A DNA stretch of 29,086 nucleotides from Bacteroidales bacterium UBA5235 (lineage in GTDB: Bacteria; Bacteroidota; Bacteroidia; Bacteroidales; VadinHA17), in NCBI GenBank assembly GCA_002409145.1, contig DHUL01000048.1, positions 38,696-67,781 of the forward strand, written 5' to 3'. Shown here piece by piece: positions 16,309 through 24,349 of the stretch. A program made the position numbers and the translations under genes. Under the pieces are notes generated by a model. It had not been told where the DNA came from. It saw only the letters and a program-made list of their open reading frames with translations, and made no database searches. How positions within the stretch are numbered: the first letter of the stretch is position 1; each line of letters begins with the position of its first letter.

Positions 16309-16954
16309 CCTCCAGGTACCTGATCAGCCGGATCACGCTCTCCATATCATTGTAGTCCGTTTTATTGCTGCTGATGTACTCCTTTAACCGGTCTTTCCTG
16401 TCGCTGAATATTTTATTCAGCTGCTTAAGATTATAGAACTTTTTAATCTCTCCGTCTTTTTTAAGCAAATAGATCAGGTAAGGATTTATCTTGAAGTCAT
16501 CAGGCAATTTCAGTTCATACAGGATTCCTCCGCTGTACACCCCGGAGTATGTAGATACGGAGGTTGTTTCAGAGGTGCCTCCGTATCCGGCCGGTTTGCC
16601 GGGATATTTCACGTCGCACCTGTGTTCGGCGTACAGCTCATACCCCGACCGGTACAACAGCTCGACAAAACAGCCGTCCAGCACAAAGAACTTCCTCTCA
16701 GCAATGTATACAGTGTCAACTTTCTCCTTTTCCTCCTTACTAATGGCAAGCTTCATGCCTTTATCCTCAAATATCATCTCCTCAGACAACGTATTATAGT
16801 TCATCAGGGCCTGAAGTTGCTGCCCGGACTTCATTAATACTGTACCTTTAGTGAACTCCGGGAAAATGTAATGTGAAAGTTCAATCCCCCTGCTCTGTGA
16901 CCAGGATGAGAACAAGATAAGGTTGAATAGTGAAAACACAAGAATTCTTTTCAT
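16301..16954 (-). CDS. Secreted hypothetical protein (217 aa)
   Basis: I chose the ATG at 16954 because it gives a clean signal peptide (MKRILVFSLFNLILFSSWSQS); the longer frame from 16990 adds 12 residues ahead of it. The mature protein has the layout of a Bacteroidota periplasmic or envelope protein: a KGTVLMKSGQ block, LMNYNTLSEEMIFE, VDTVYIAERKFFVLDG, and a basic C-terminal helical part (KDGEIKKFYNLKQLNKIF). The function is not known. The 3' end overlaps the stop of the convergent ABC transporter gene by 8 bp, so no terminator separates them. Confidence 0.7.
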   Translation of the reverse strand: MKRILVFSLFNLILFSSWSQSRGIELSHYIFPEFTKGTVLMKSGQQLQALMNYNTLSEEMIFEDKGMKLAISKEEKEKVDTVYIAERKFFVLDGCFVELLYRSGYELYAEHRCDVKYPGKPAGYGGTSETTSVSTYSGVYSGGILYELKLPDDFKINPYLIYLLKKDGEIKKFYNLKQLNKIFSDRKDRLKEYISSNKTDYNDMESVIRLIRYLEAN

Positions 16955-16992
16955 GACAACAGCAATTATACTGTGAATACTCTCTTCCACGG

Positions 16993-17025
16993 TAAAAATA
17001 CGAAAACCATAATAATACTAACAAT
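16993..17025 (-). promoter_or_regulatory. Weak candidate promoter of the secreted hypothetical gene
   Basis: ATTG (17025-17022), 21-nt spacer, TATTTTTA (17000-16993) on the minus strand. It is an imperfect match to TTTG/TAnnTTTG. It would start transcription near 16987, consistent with translation from 16954 and hard to reconcile with 16990. Confidence 0.3.
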
Positions 17026-17052
17026 GGAAGGAAAAGCTTTACAGCAGTATGC

Positions 17053-17673
17053 CTAAGAAAAATCTCCTCCTGACAGTTTCACCAGTTTGGAAACATATTG
17101 TTTGTCTTCGGCATACGGGATACATTTCAGGAACACAAGGTAGAAATCTGTGTCCTGTCCTCCTCCAATCCGGTATCCCCTGGAGATGTAATATTCCTGC
17201 CAAAGAGCATAGTCAATCACTGAATCAGACCAATGGGCATAACGTGCATGCTCCTTATAGGTGCCGGTTGCAACAGTGGGTCTGAAAACCGGGTATCTCA
17301 TGCCGAAAAGGTTGTTGCCGTTAAGGAAAATATCAGAGGTATAATACCCTGTTTCAAGACGCGACTGCAGCAAAACAACCTCCTGGTATTTTATGCCTTC
17401 ATACCCGAGGCATTTTATCAGCAGCTCCTCGCTGAACGGAAGGTATCTGACCTGGAAGTAGAAGAGATCCCGCTCAGCGCGAAGTTGCATATCCGCTGTT
17501 ATTTCAGGTTTTCCACCAGGGACGGCATACGTATTAAGGAAAAAGATCATGGATAATAAAATGACCCTGTGGGCACCGCTTTTTACTGTCAGCCTGAGTT
17601 TTAGATTCCTGATTATTGTATTGCATCCGGCCGCAACGCCTAAACCTGAAGAAAAATGTCTGAATGTCTTCAT
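17053..17673 (-). CDS. Glucosaminidase/lysozyme-like peptidoglycan hydrolase (206 aa)
   Basis: The C-terminal half (about 95-170) has the glucosaminidase (FlgJ/LYZ2-like) pattern: VVLLQSRLETGYYTS with the probable catalytic Glu107, GNNLFGMRYP (119-128), then HWSDSVIDYALWQEYY (148-162). An unusually long basic N-terminal region (1-35) precedes a hydrophobic segment (about 37-50), so it may be a membrane-anchored or late-cleaved exported protein. I start at the ATG at 17673, since the promoter puts transcription near 17692 and the GTG at 17718 would be upstream of it. Expected role: trimming of peptidoglycan glycan strands in the periplasm. It is a single-gene unit. Confidence 0.8.
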   Translation of the reverse strand: MKTFRHFSSGLGVAAGCNTIIRNLKLRLTVKSGAHRVILLSMIFFLNTYAVPGGKPEITADMQLRAERDLFYFQVRYLPFSEELLIKCLGYEGIKYQEVVLLQSRLETGYYTSDIFLNGNNLFGMRYPVFRPTVATGTYKEHARYAHWSDSVIDYALWQEYYISRGYRIGGGQDTDFYLVFLKCIPYAEDKQYVSKLVKLSGGDFS

Positions 17674-17697
17674 GGCTGTTCGTTTTGTTCTTCCTGA

Positions 17698-17729
17698 CAA
17701 AGTTACAGCGCGAACCACTGCCCGGCAAA
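17698..17729 (-). promoter_or_regulatory. Bacteroidota-type promoter of the glucosaminidase gene
   Basis: On the minus strand TTTG (17729-17726), a 20-nt spacer and TAACTTTG (17705-17698) match the consensus exactly. The leader to the ATG at 17673 is about 19 nt. Confidence 0.8.
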
Positions 17730-17841
17730 GAAATGCACTCCGAATTACATGATTATGTGCTAGTTACGACATATGCTCGTCAAAATTTTGCGGTACCTCG
17801 CTTACCCTGCAGACCGACTGGCGACCGAAAACAAATGCTTC

Positions 17842-17867
17842 GTCAAAAAGAGCCCGGATTTTTTGAC
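17842..17867. repeat. Inverted repeat GTCAAAAA/TTTTTGAC
   Basis: Perfect 8-bp arms around a 10-nt centre (GAGCCCGGAT). No T-run follows the right arm beyond the arm itself, so it is more like a protein-binding site than a terminator. Another TTTTTGAC copy lies about 50 bp downstream. Confidence 0.45.
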
Positions 17868-18046
17868 TTTTGACCAATGCATCTTCAGGAAAGGTGGAAA
17901 TTTTTGACAACAGCCCAGGAAGAGTCGGACCGTCCCACCCGAAATCTCACAATGTAAAACCATGAAAATATTCCTGCCCGATAAACCAGGTCTCTTAATT
18001 AGCCATATCTTAGCTGAAGGCAATTCATTCAGTTGCCGGCAGCATC

Positions 18047-18595
18047 ATGTTTGATATCAGAAAAATCCAGGAAGGGGTGCTCTATGGCGCAGTGAAGAAC
18101 GAAAGCAATGACGAAACAGCAAGAATGGTTGTCTTCGGTGATATTCTGAAACCCTGCCCGGAAGATAATCCGACATGGGTTAAGAACTCCATGAGACGAC
18201 TTGAGGAGAATTTTAGCACTGCTACGGTAAAAAAGATCCGGATGAACTGCCAGTGCGGCTATGCGATGGAGGAGAAACTTCAGCTTGTTCAGGAGGTGAA
18301 GGAAGACTCTTCCAGCCTTGAGGAGTTCGGCAATCATCCAAAAGCACTGGCAGCAGGACTTTCATATTCAGACGGTGCCATAATGCTTATGTTTCCATTC
18401 TGCCCATGTCCCATGGTAACTGAAGTAGATAAACTGGATACACGTACATGGTGCCAGTGTACCACTGGTTACAGCAAGGTGCTGTTCGAAAAGGCATTCG
18501 GATGTGAGGTGTATGTTGAGCTCCTTAAAAGCATCAAGGCCGGGGATGATATCTGTCTGATGAGGATCATTCCTCAGGGCAGTATATGGCAATAG
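18047..18595 (+). CDS. Cys-rich protein with three CxC pairs (182 aa), DUF6144/V4R-like
   Basis: A cytosolic protein (no signal or TM) with three CxC pairs: NCQCGYAMEEK (C68, C70), FCPCPM (C119, C121) and WCQCTTGYSK (C136, C138), plus C37, C153 and C170. The C-terminal part, with GYSKVLFEKAFGCEVYVELL and GDDICLMRI, resembles the last strands of V4R (4-vinyl reductase) or amino-thiazoline-carboxylate hydrolase-like folds. From memory it looks like the DUF6144 family, but I cannot confirm that. The paired Cys suggest a metal or Fe-S site (inference). It is a single gene, convergent with the TPR gene 34 bp away. Confidence 0.7.
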   Translation: MFDIRKIQEGVLYGAVKNESNDETARMVVFGDILKPCPEDNPTWVKNSMRRLEENFSTATVKKIRMNCQCGYAMEEKLQLVQEVKEDSSSLEEFGNHPKALAAGLSYSDGAIMLMFPFCPCPMVTEVDKLDTRTWCQCTTGYSKVLFEKAFGCEVYVELLKSIKAGDDICLMRIIPQGSIWQ

Positions 18596-18629
18596 CCCGG
18601 CCCGAAATCTGTTGTCCCGCCTTCCCGAA

Positions 18630-19970
18630 TTACTCTTTCCTGAATCTTACCCGGGTTACCTCATTGACCCAGCTGCCAACGGTGAAGATGACTCCCTCGT
18701 CAAGGATCTTGCGGTAAAAGCACTCCTCTCTTGTGGGGAAATTCTGCATGTAGATCTTTATCCTGGCTTCAGCCTCCTTCCGCAGTGAAGGATCTGCCTT
18801 GACGGCTGCATCAAGGTAATCGGCCGCCACCCAGTAGGCAGTGTGATTGTCAAACGTGTTGCCTAGTTCGGCACCGGCATAGCACTCGGCCAGGAGCATC
18901 AGCGCTGCAGCGTTACTCTTGTTTAACTGCCACGCGTGCTCCGCACGGTCCCTGGCTTCCTGCCTTTTACCCTGGCCAAGCTCCATCAGCGCAACCCGGA
19001 TAAGAACTTCTGAACGGGCGATACTGCTTGTGTCACGGTTATATGCCTCGGTGAAATAGGAAATGGCCTTATCGTTATTACCGGCAGCTGCGTTCAGTTC
19101 AGCAAGCCTGACAGCGTTTTTCGCCGACCGTTCATTGGCAAACATCTTTACTGCAACATTATAATACAGATCTGACCGTGTGCATCCGGCTTCCCGCGTC
19201 ATCGAAAACACCTTACTGACAAAAACCGTATCCCTGAAATTGCGGTCGAGCTTCTCCCCATAAAGAGTCTCAAGCCCTTCACAATTCATCGCACCGCTGG
19301 TGCGGTAAAAGGTTTCCATATTCTGCAGATCATCTCCATTGCTGCAGCCTGCAATGTTGTTTTCCATCCGCTTGTCGACGGTTCCGATTGCCGTTACAAA
19401 TGCATTGCCCATCTCATCTCCGTCAATAATACCCATTGCATAAAGGCTTGCTGCCACAGTGGCCATCTGCACAAAATGACGGCATTCCATTTGTTCCGGA
19501 AAACTCCCGGCAGCCTCAGCTAGGATGTTGTAACACAATCCCAGGTATGTTGGATCATCACCCGCCAGTTCAAGGATAATTTCCGCCTTGTGGAGATCAT
19601 TTGACGGCTTGTTGCTGTAATAGTAAGTTCTCTGTGTCAGGATCATTACGATGGAGTCAATGTACTCTTGTTCACCGGTTCTGTCAAAGAGTCCTCTGTA
19701 GATCAGCTCCCCGTCAGTATAAAGTTCTTCAGAAACGGAAGGGCATCCGGCCAGCACCTGTCTCCATGGTTGCAGTGCGCCGCTGAAGTCTCCTGCCTTC
19801 ATGGCAGCCCTGTACCCTGAAATGTAATCAGCACACTTCAGGCTGTCATCAATACTTCCCGGCACTGTTCCCGGTTCAGTCACGGACTGGCCCATGGTAT
19901 ACGGTGTCATGAGCCCTATCAGCGCTATCACCGCAGTAATGTAAAAGTGCCTGCTACGTTCCCTTTCCAT
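18630..19970 (-). CDS. Exported TPR protein (446 aa)
   Basis: Start set at the ATG at 19970, which gives MERERSRHFYITAVIALIGLMTPYTMGQ as signal peptide; ATGs at 20006 and a longer frame to 20066 add a polar stretch ahead of it. The mature part begins with a Cys-containing helical domain (LKCADYISGYRAAMKAGDFSGALQPWRQVLAGCP) and continues with TPR-like repeats, clearest at about 295-400 (NAVRLAELNAAAGNNDKAISYFTEAY). The C-terminal FPTREECFYR and FTVGSWVNEVTRVRF are typical of Bacteroidota periplasmic TPR proteins. Expected to be a periplasmic or outer-membrane-associated scaffold; the partner is unknown. A loose promoter (ATTG, 18 nt, TATCTTAG at 20015-20008) lies upstream of the chosen start. 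Confidence 0.78.
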   Translation of the reverse strand: MERERSRHFYITAVIALIGLMTPYTMGQSVTEPGTVPGSIDDSLKCADYISGYRAAMKAGDFSGALQPWRQVLAGCPSVSEELYTDGELIYRGLFDRTGEQEYIDSIVMILTQRTYYYSNKPSNDLHKAEIILELAGDDPTYLGLCYNILAEAAGSFPEQMECRHFVQMATVAASLYAMGIIDGDEMGNAFVTAIGTVDKRMENNIAGCSNGDDLQNMETFYRTSGAMNCEGLETLYGEKLDRNFRDTVFVSKVFSMTREAGCTRSDLYYNVAVKMFANERSAKNAVRLAELNAAAGNNDKAISYFTEAYNRDTSSIARSEVLIRVALMELGQGKRQEARDRAEHAWQLNKSNAAALMLLAECYAGAELGNTFDNHTAYWVAADYLDAAVKADPSLRKEAEARIKIYMQNFPTREECFYRKILDEGVIFTVGSWVNEVTRVRFRKE

Positions 19971-20182
19971 CGTATTTCTGTCCTTTTTAGATATGGTGAC
20001 TTTCATTCTAAGATATATAACTCCCGGCGGTCTCAATTCGTATCCGGAATCGGGGTGTTTAAACAATCTTTTTATAATATGAACGTTAAATATTTACGGA
20101 TGAAAGAGATGTAACTGATTTCAGGAGCCGGCATCCGCAAGACATTGACGGGATTTGACTAACAACAGGTATTTCATTCGAT

Positions 20183-20404
20183 ATGGACTACAATTTTCAC
20201 ATAATGAGTCTGCCGCATGGGAGAACCTACCTGATGAACCTCACGAAGAACGTTGTGATAAGGTCTTCGCCCGGAAAGATCAGCAGGTTCTATGCAAAGG
20301 AGAAAGGCGGGAAGGAGTTTGAACTTCATCACCTGAGTGACCTGTTGCACGACACCCTCAAGGCAGCCAGGAGGATAACCAGGGTGGAGTATGCTCAGTT
20401 CTGA
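20183..20404 (+). CDS. Hypothetical small protein (73 aa)
   Basis: Not recognised. ATG start, no signal peptide or TM segment; basic and His-rich, with KNVVIRSSPGKISRFYAKEKGGKEFELHHLSDLL and a helical C-terminus. Nothing opposes it on the other strand and its codon use resembles the neighbours, so I keep it as a likely gene. No consensus promoter is visible. The in-frame stretch after its stop (to 20620) is not supported as a gene. Confidence 0.45.
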   Translation: MDYNFHIMSLPHGRTYLMNLTKNVVIRSSPGKISRFYAKEKGGKEFELHHLSDLLHDTLKAARRITRVEYAQF

Positions 20405-20480
20405 ATGGTCTGTCTCAGCACCTGCAAAGGTGAGAGGCTGATCATTGAGGGCATGGAGACACCTACCGGGCGCATTTTTT

Positions 20481-20502
20481 TGCGGCCCTCCGCAGATTTT
20501 TT
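20481..20502 (+). terminator. Possible weak terminator after the 73-aa gene
   Basis: A 5-bp GC-rich stem TGCGG/CCGCA with a 4-nt loop, followed by GA and six T residues. The stem is short, and an alternative CGCA/TGCG pairing around the preceding T-run competes with it. Confidence 0.3.
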
Positions 20503-20576
20503 GTTACTCTGGTTTTTACATTCTGTAAAACATACAGGAACATCCTTTGACCTGAAGCGTATAAAGGGAAAAGAGC

Positions 20577-20584
20577 TACTTTTG
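20577..20584 (+). promoter_or_regulatory. Candidate -7 box of the CotH-like gene
   Basis: TACTTTTG matches TAnnTTTG, with the expected start about 57 nt before the ATG; no -33 TTTG at the usual spacing (the nearest is 27 bp upstream). AAGGAG directly abuts the ATG at 20648, too close to act as a normal ribosome-binding site. Confidence 0.3.
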
Positions 20585-20647
20585 ATTTTCCCCGGGGATC
20601 AGGCTGCTGATACAGGATAGCCTGGTGCCCGGGATTGTTATAAGGAG

Positions 20648-23600
20648 ATGCGCCCCAGATTAATCGTACTAAGCCTCACCATCCTTCTTTGTTCAGCTGT
20701 CGCCGGACAGATCGGATTCAGCTCCGGTTCAGGGTATAGATACCTTAAAGGTTCCGGCGCTGAAAGCCTGCCTGCTGACTGGATGACCGCTCAATTCAAT
20801 GACTCGGAATGGAGCCAGGGAAACGCCCCTTTCCGCTACGGAGACGGAACAGGCGGGGTAGTACTCACTGACATGGCGAACAGGTACTCCACCCTTTACA
20901 TGAGAAGTTCATTCAACGCCTTTGCCATAGACAGGATCAAAACCATCAGGTTCAGGGTCAACTATGATGACGGATTTGTAATATGGGTCAATGGCATCAG
21001 GGTTATGAGCCGTAACGCCCCGGCCACCCTGGCTTACAATGCCCTGGCAGCGGCGAACCATGAGTCAGGCACGTTTGAGACTTTTTACCTTGACTCAATT
21101 GATGTGCCACTGGTTGAAGGGACAAACCTGCTGTGTATTCAGGCTTTCAACGTATCACTCAGCAGTTCAGACTTCTACTTTGACATGGACATCAATGCGT
21201 CACTCTCCCTGCCTGAGGTGCCGGAGACGCTGCCACTGAATTTTAACCATGAGGCCGGATTCTGTGAAACACCCTTTGACCTGGTCTTGTCATCCGGTCA
21301 GGCAGGGTATGATGTCATCTATACAATTGACGGCAGTAATCCTCAGACCTCATCAACTGCCGTCAGAAGTAATACGGTGGTTACGCTGAGAATTGATCCG
21401 GCCATATCGGCCGGCCGACCAGCCACACCTGTATTCCTGGTGCGTGCATCACTTGTCGCTGATGGCTATTCGCCTTCAAGGCCCGTTACAAAATCATTTA
21501 TATTCCTCGATAAGGTACTGACCCAGGGGTACCCGGGAGGCGGCTGGCCCTCATCGCCAGTAAATGGCCAGGTAATTGACCTCGATATGGATCCGGAGGT
21601 GGTGAATGACTCCAGGTACAGCCAGCAGATGAAGGCAAGCCTGACGGATATACCTTCAATATCACTCGTGACTGATCTTGCAGATATGTTCGGCTCTTCC
21701 GGGGGCATTTACGTCAACGCGTACCAGCACGGCGAGGAATGGGAGAGACAGTGTTCGCTGGAGCTCATCAGCCCTGACAATACAATTGGCTTCCGGGTAA
21801 ATGCGGGTGTTCGAATACGCGGTGGTGCCAGCAGAACCTCAGACAACCCAAAACATGCCTTCCGGCTCTTCTTCAGGAAGGAGTATGGCCCCGGAAAGCT
21901 GCTCTATCCCCTCTTCGGCGAGGAGGGAGCAGATGAGTTCGATAAGGTTGACCTGAGAACAGAACAGAACTATTCATGGAGTAAGGACGGAGACTCTCAT
22001 AATACCTTCCTGAGGGACATTTTCTCGAGGGATACGCAGCGTGACATGGGACAGCCTTACACCCGGGGGAACTATTATCACCTCTACCTCAACGGAATGT
22101 ATTGGGGACTCTTCCAGACCGAAGAGCGCCCTGATGCCGACTATGCTGAAACCTATTTCGGTGACGGAGATAACGACTATGACGTCATCAAAGTATCAGT
22201 CGAATCATGGCCTTACAAAAATGAGGCTACAGACGGCACTATGGCATCATGGCAGGAGCTCTATAACCGGTGTAACCGTGGCTTTGCATCAAATACTGAC
22301 TATTTCGCCCTGGAAGGGAAAGACCAGAACGGAAATCCTGTGAAAAATACCAGGGTATGGGTTGATATTGACAACCTGATTGATTACATGCTGGTAATTT
22401 TTTATACTGGTAATTTCGATGCACCAGTGTCAGCCTTTTATGGTAATGCCATGGCCAATAACTACTTTGCCATACTGAACCGGAAAAACAAGGGTGAGGG
22501 ATTCGTCTTCCTTGCCCATGATTCCGAGCATTCCATGTTTGTGCGTCCATATTCGCTGAGCCACGGTATAAATGAAAACAGGGTGTCAATCAGCAACCCG
22601 GCAATGACAGTGTCAGGAATCAATAACTTCCAGCCCCAGTGGCTGCATCACAGACTGATATCAAATGCCGAATACAGGCTTCGCTTTGCAGACAGGGCTT
22701 ATAAGCGTTTTGCCTCCGGGGGGGTACTCTCGCCGGGTAAGTGTATCAACCGGTTCAATGCCAGAAAGGCCGAGGTGGAGATGGCCATAATAGCTGAATC
22801 AGCAAGGTGGGGCGATGCGAAGATCCAAGAGCCCAGGGATAAGATTGACGACTGGCTGCCGGAGGTTACCGACCTTGTGAACAATTATTTCCCCGCCAGA
22901 TCAGACATTGTTATGAGCCAGCTCAGATCAGCCAGTCTCTACCCGTCACTGGAACCTACAGTGGTAAAGGAGTCAGGGCTTACCATCCGGGAGGAGAAGG
23001 TAGTTGACACACCATTGACAGTCAGGCTTGAAAATCCCAACACCAGGGGACAGATTTACTATACCACGGACGGCAGTGATCCCCGCCACCTGGGTGGAAC
23101 GGTTTCATCAAAGGCAGTGCAGGCACAGAACGGCTCAACCCTCGGAGTACCAGGCTCAATGATCTTCAGGTCGCGGATCCTTGACGGACAGACCTGGAGT
23201 GCGCTCACGGAGGTAAGGTTCATTGCCCTCAACGAAGATTACAGTAACCTCAGGATAACTGAGTTGCACTACCACCCCTCAGACCTGGTAAAGGGTGCAG
23301 ATACAGTTGACGGCAAGGATCTTGAATTCATCGAGCTGAAGAACACGGGCAAGGGTTCGATGAACATCTCCGGTATTACCCTTGATACTGCTGTTTACTA
23401 CAGCACTCCTGACGGAACCATGTTGCCGCCAAAAGGATTCTGGGTGGTTGCTTCCAAACCAGAAGAGTTTTATTCCTACTACGGGATGAGTCCCAGTGGC
23501 AACTATAGCGGAAATCTGTCCAACGCCGGAGAGTTCCTGTTGATAACCAATAAAAACGGTGACAGGATTTTTTCCTTCACTTTCTCGGATGACTCCCCGT

Positions 23601-24019
23601 GGCCAATTGAGGCAGACGGTGACGGGTATTCGCTTGTTTCAATGTCTGCAGATCCGTCAGGCAATCCTGATGTTGCCTCTTACTGGAAGCACTCGATGAA
23701 TAAGGGAGGTTCTCCTTTTGCCGATGACCCCGTCTCCACATCAATTGAAAGCCTCATCAAAGGCAGGATGGGTGAGCTCCTTATCTATCCCAACCCGACC
23801 AGCGGAATGGTAGTGATAGATGTGGGCGAGGAGCTCAGCGGTCCGGTGAAACTCCGTTTCACATCGGTTACGGGTGCAACAGCACTTGTCCTGGATATTG
23901 AAGGTGCGACCCCTATTGACCTGTCAGAGCAGGGACTTGCACCGGGAGCCTATACCATCACTGCCTGGCATGCCGGGGTAACATACATGGCAAGACTGGT
24001 TTACATTCCTGAAAGGTAA
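20648..24019 (+). CDS. CotH-kinase-like T9SS surface protein with lamin-tail domain (1123 aa)
   Basis: Signal peptide 1-20. Domains in order: a beta-sandwich with DDGFVIWVNGIRV (about 22-185), a chitobiase C-terminal-like module (IYTIDGSNPQTSS, about 190-285), a CotH-kinase-like domain (about 333-745) with GVRIRGGASRTSDNPKHAF, FLRDIFSRDTQRDMG, YHLYLNGMYWGLFQTEERP and the HDSEHSMF block, a second chitobiase-like module (YYTTDGSDPR, about 768-860), a lamin-tail domain (ITELHYHP to about 1000), and a T9SS type A sorting domain (LLIYPNPTSGMVVIDV onward). CotH is an atypical protein kinase of spore coats; in Bacteroidota, secreted CotH-lamin-tail proteins are common but unassigned. It is surface-displayed or released. 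No partner gene is adjacent. Confidence 0.88.
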   Translation: MRPRLIVLSLTILLCSAVAGQIGFSSGSGYRYLKGSGAESLPADWMTAQFNDSEWSQGNAPFRYGDGTGGVVLTDMANRYSTLYMRSSFNAFAIDRIKTIRFRVNYDDGFVIWVNGIRVMSRNAPATLAYNALAAANHESGTFETFYLDSIDVPLVEGTNLLCIQAFNVSLSSSDFYFDMDINASLSLPEVPETLPLNFNHEAGFCETPFDLVLSSGQAGYDVIYTIDGSNPQTSSTAVRSNTVVTLRIDPAISAGRPATPVFLVRASLVADGYSPSRPVTKSFIFLDKVLTQGYPGGGWPSSPVNGQVIDLDMDPEVVNDSRYSQQMKASLTDIPSISLVTDLADMFGSSGGIYVNAYQHGEEWERQCSLELISPDNTIGFRVNAGVRIRGGASRTSDNPKHAFRLFFRKEYGPGKLLYPLFGEEGADEFDKVDLRTEQNYSWSKDGDSHNTFLRDIFSRDTQRDMGQPYTRGNYYHLYLNGMYWGLFQTEERPDADYAETYFGDGDNDYDVIKVSVESWPYKNEATDGTMASWQELYNRCNRGFASNTDYFALEGKDQNGNPVKNTRVWVDIDNLIDYMLVIFYTGNFDAPVSAFYGNAMANNYFAILNRKNKGEGFVFLAHDSEHSMFVRPYSLSHGINENRVSISNPAMTVSGINNFQPQWLHHRLISNAEYRLRFADRAYKRFASGGVLSPGKCINRFNARKAEVEMAIIAESARWGDAKIQEPRDKIDDWLPEVTDLVNNYFPARSDIVMSQLRSASLYPSLEPTVVKESGLTIREEKVVDTPLTVRLENPNTRGQIYYTTDGSDPRHLGGTVSSKAVQAQNGSTLGVPGSMIFRSRILDGQTWSALTEVRFIALNEDYSNLRITELHYHPSDLVKGADTVDGKDLEFIELKNTGKGSMNISGITLDTAVYYSTPDGTMLPPKGFWVVASKPEEFYSYYGMSPSGNYSGNLSNAGEFLLITNKNGDRIFSFTFSDDSPWPIEADGDGYSLVSMSADPSGNPDVASYWKHSMNKGGSPFADDPVSTSIESLIKGRMGELLIYPNPTSGMVVIDVGEELSGPVKLRFTSVTGATALVLDIEGATPIDLSEQGLAPGAYTITAWHAGVTYMARLVYIPER

Positions 24020-24072
24020 TGGCCGGAATCAGGTCAGTGGAATTTTTCCTGCCCTGAACGGTAAAAAATGAT

Positions 24073-24104
24073 TTTGAAATCTGTCCTGTACTTAATTAAA
24101 TTTG
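24073..24104 (+). promoter_or_regulatory. Bacteroidota-type promoter of the second Cys-rich lipoprotein
   Basis: TTTG (24073-24076), a 20-nt spacer and TAAATTTG (24097-24104) match the consensus exactly. The predicted transcription start is near 24110, i.e. at the ATG itself, which makes the transcript leaderless or moves the start downstream. Confidence 0.75.
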
Positions 24105-24110
24105 CACAAT

Positions 24111-24332
24111 ATGGATTTTGAAACCGGTATATTGTCATCCCTGAAGAAAATAATCTTCCGTATGGCGGGAGTCATGCTGGTTGTTTACATGCTGACCTTT
24201 GCTTCATGCGATACGGTAGAGATCTGCTGGTATTGTGAGAATCCGCATAATCCAAGCCAGTGGCAGCAGGTATGCAACTCTTCCTCCAAGAACAAGCTTG
24301 AGTCATACGGCTACGTCTGCACTCCGTTCTGA
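24111..24332 (+). CDS. Small Cys-rich lipoprotein (73 aa), paralogue of the one at 11
   Basis: A basic stretch (LKKIIFR), a hydrophobic core and a lipobox-like MLTFASC make a lipoprotein signal. The mature part of about 41 residues has CWYCE, a further Cys eleven residues later and a closing KLESYGYVCTPF, mirroring YCEQC and ESSGYSC of the protein at 11-190. Function unknown. The start is uncertain: ATG 24111 coincides with the predicted transcription start. TTG at 24132 would give MSSLKKIIFRMAGVM with a 22-nt leader and a more typical signal length. ATG at 24162 would remove the basic residues. It is convergent with the aspartase gene, 17 bp apart. Confidence 0.75.
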   Translation: MDFETGILSSLKKIIFRMAGVMLVVYMLTFASCDTVEICWYCENPHNPSQWQQVCNSSSKNKLESYGYVCTPF

Positions 24333-24349
24333 CCTGGCCTGCTGCTTAA

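Larger units (their letters stand above)
17674..18046. other. Gene-free spacer with TTTTTGAC-type repeats
   Basis: No convincing gene in about 370 bp; short frames here lack family signals. The left part is the glucosaminidase promoter. The middle holds CAAAATTTTG (a 10-bp palindrome near 17783), an 8-bp perfect inverted repeat GTCAAAAA/TTTTTGAC (17842-17849 with 17860-17867, GC-rich 10-nt centre) and a further TTTTTGAC near 17910. The right part is the leader of the CxC-rich gene, with no full consensus promoter; TATCTTAG near 18006 is a loose -7 match. Confidence 0.5.

Noticed and set aside
17674..17718. GTG start for the glucosaminidase
   Set aside because: It lies upstream of the transcription start predicted from a perfect promoter.
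17802..18023. 73-codon minus-strand frame in the spacer before the CxC-rich gene
   Set aside because: No promoter, ribosome-binding site or recognisable motif; it spans the inverted repeats, which read better as regulatory DNA.
20405..20620. 71-codon frame directly following, in frame, the stop of the 73-aa gene (TGA then ATG)
   Set aside because: No family signal, odd composition, and it runs through a possible terminator and the CotH-like promoter region. A readthrough product is possible but nothing supports it.
24019..24072. CAGG/CCTG pairing after the CotH-like gene as a terminator
   Set aside because: The stem is short and interrupted and no T-run follows on the plus strand.
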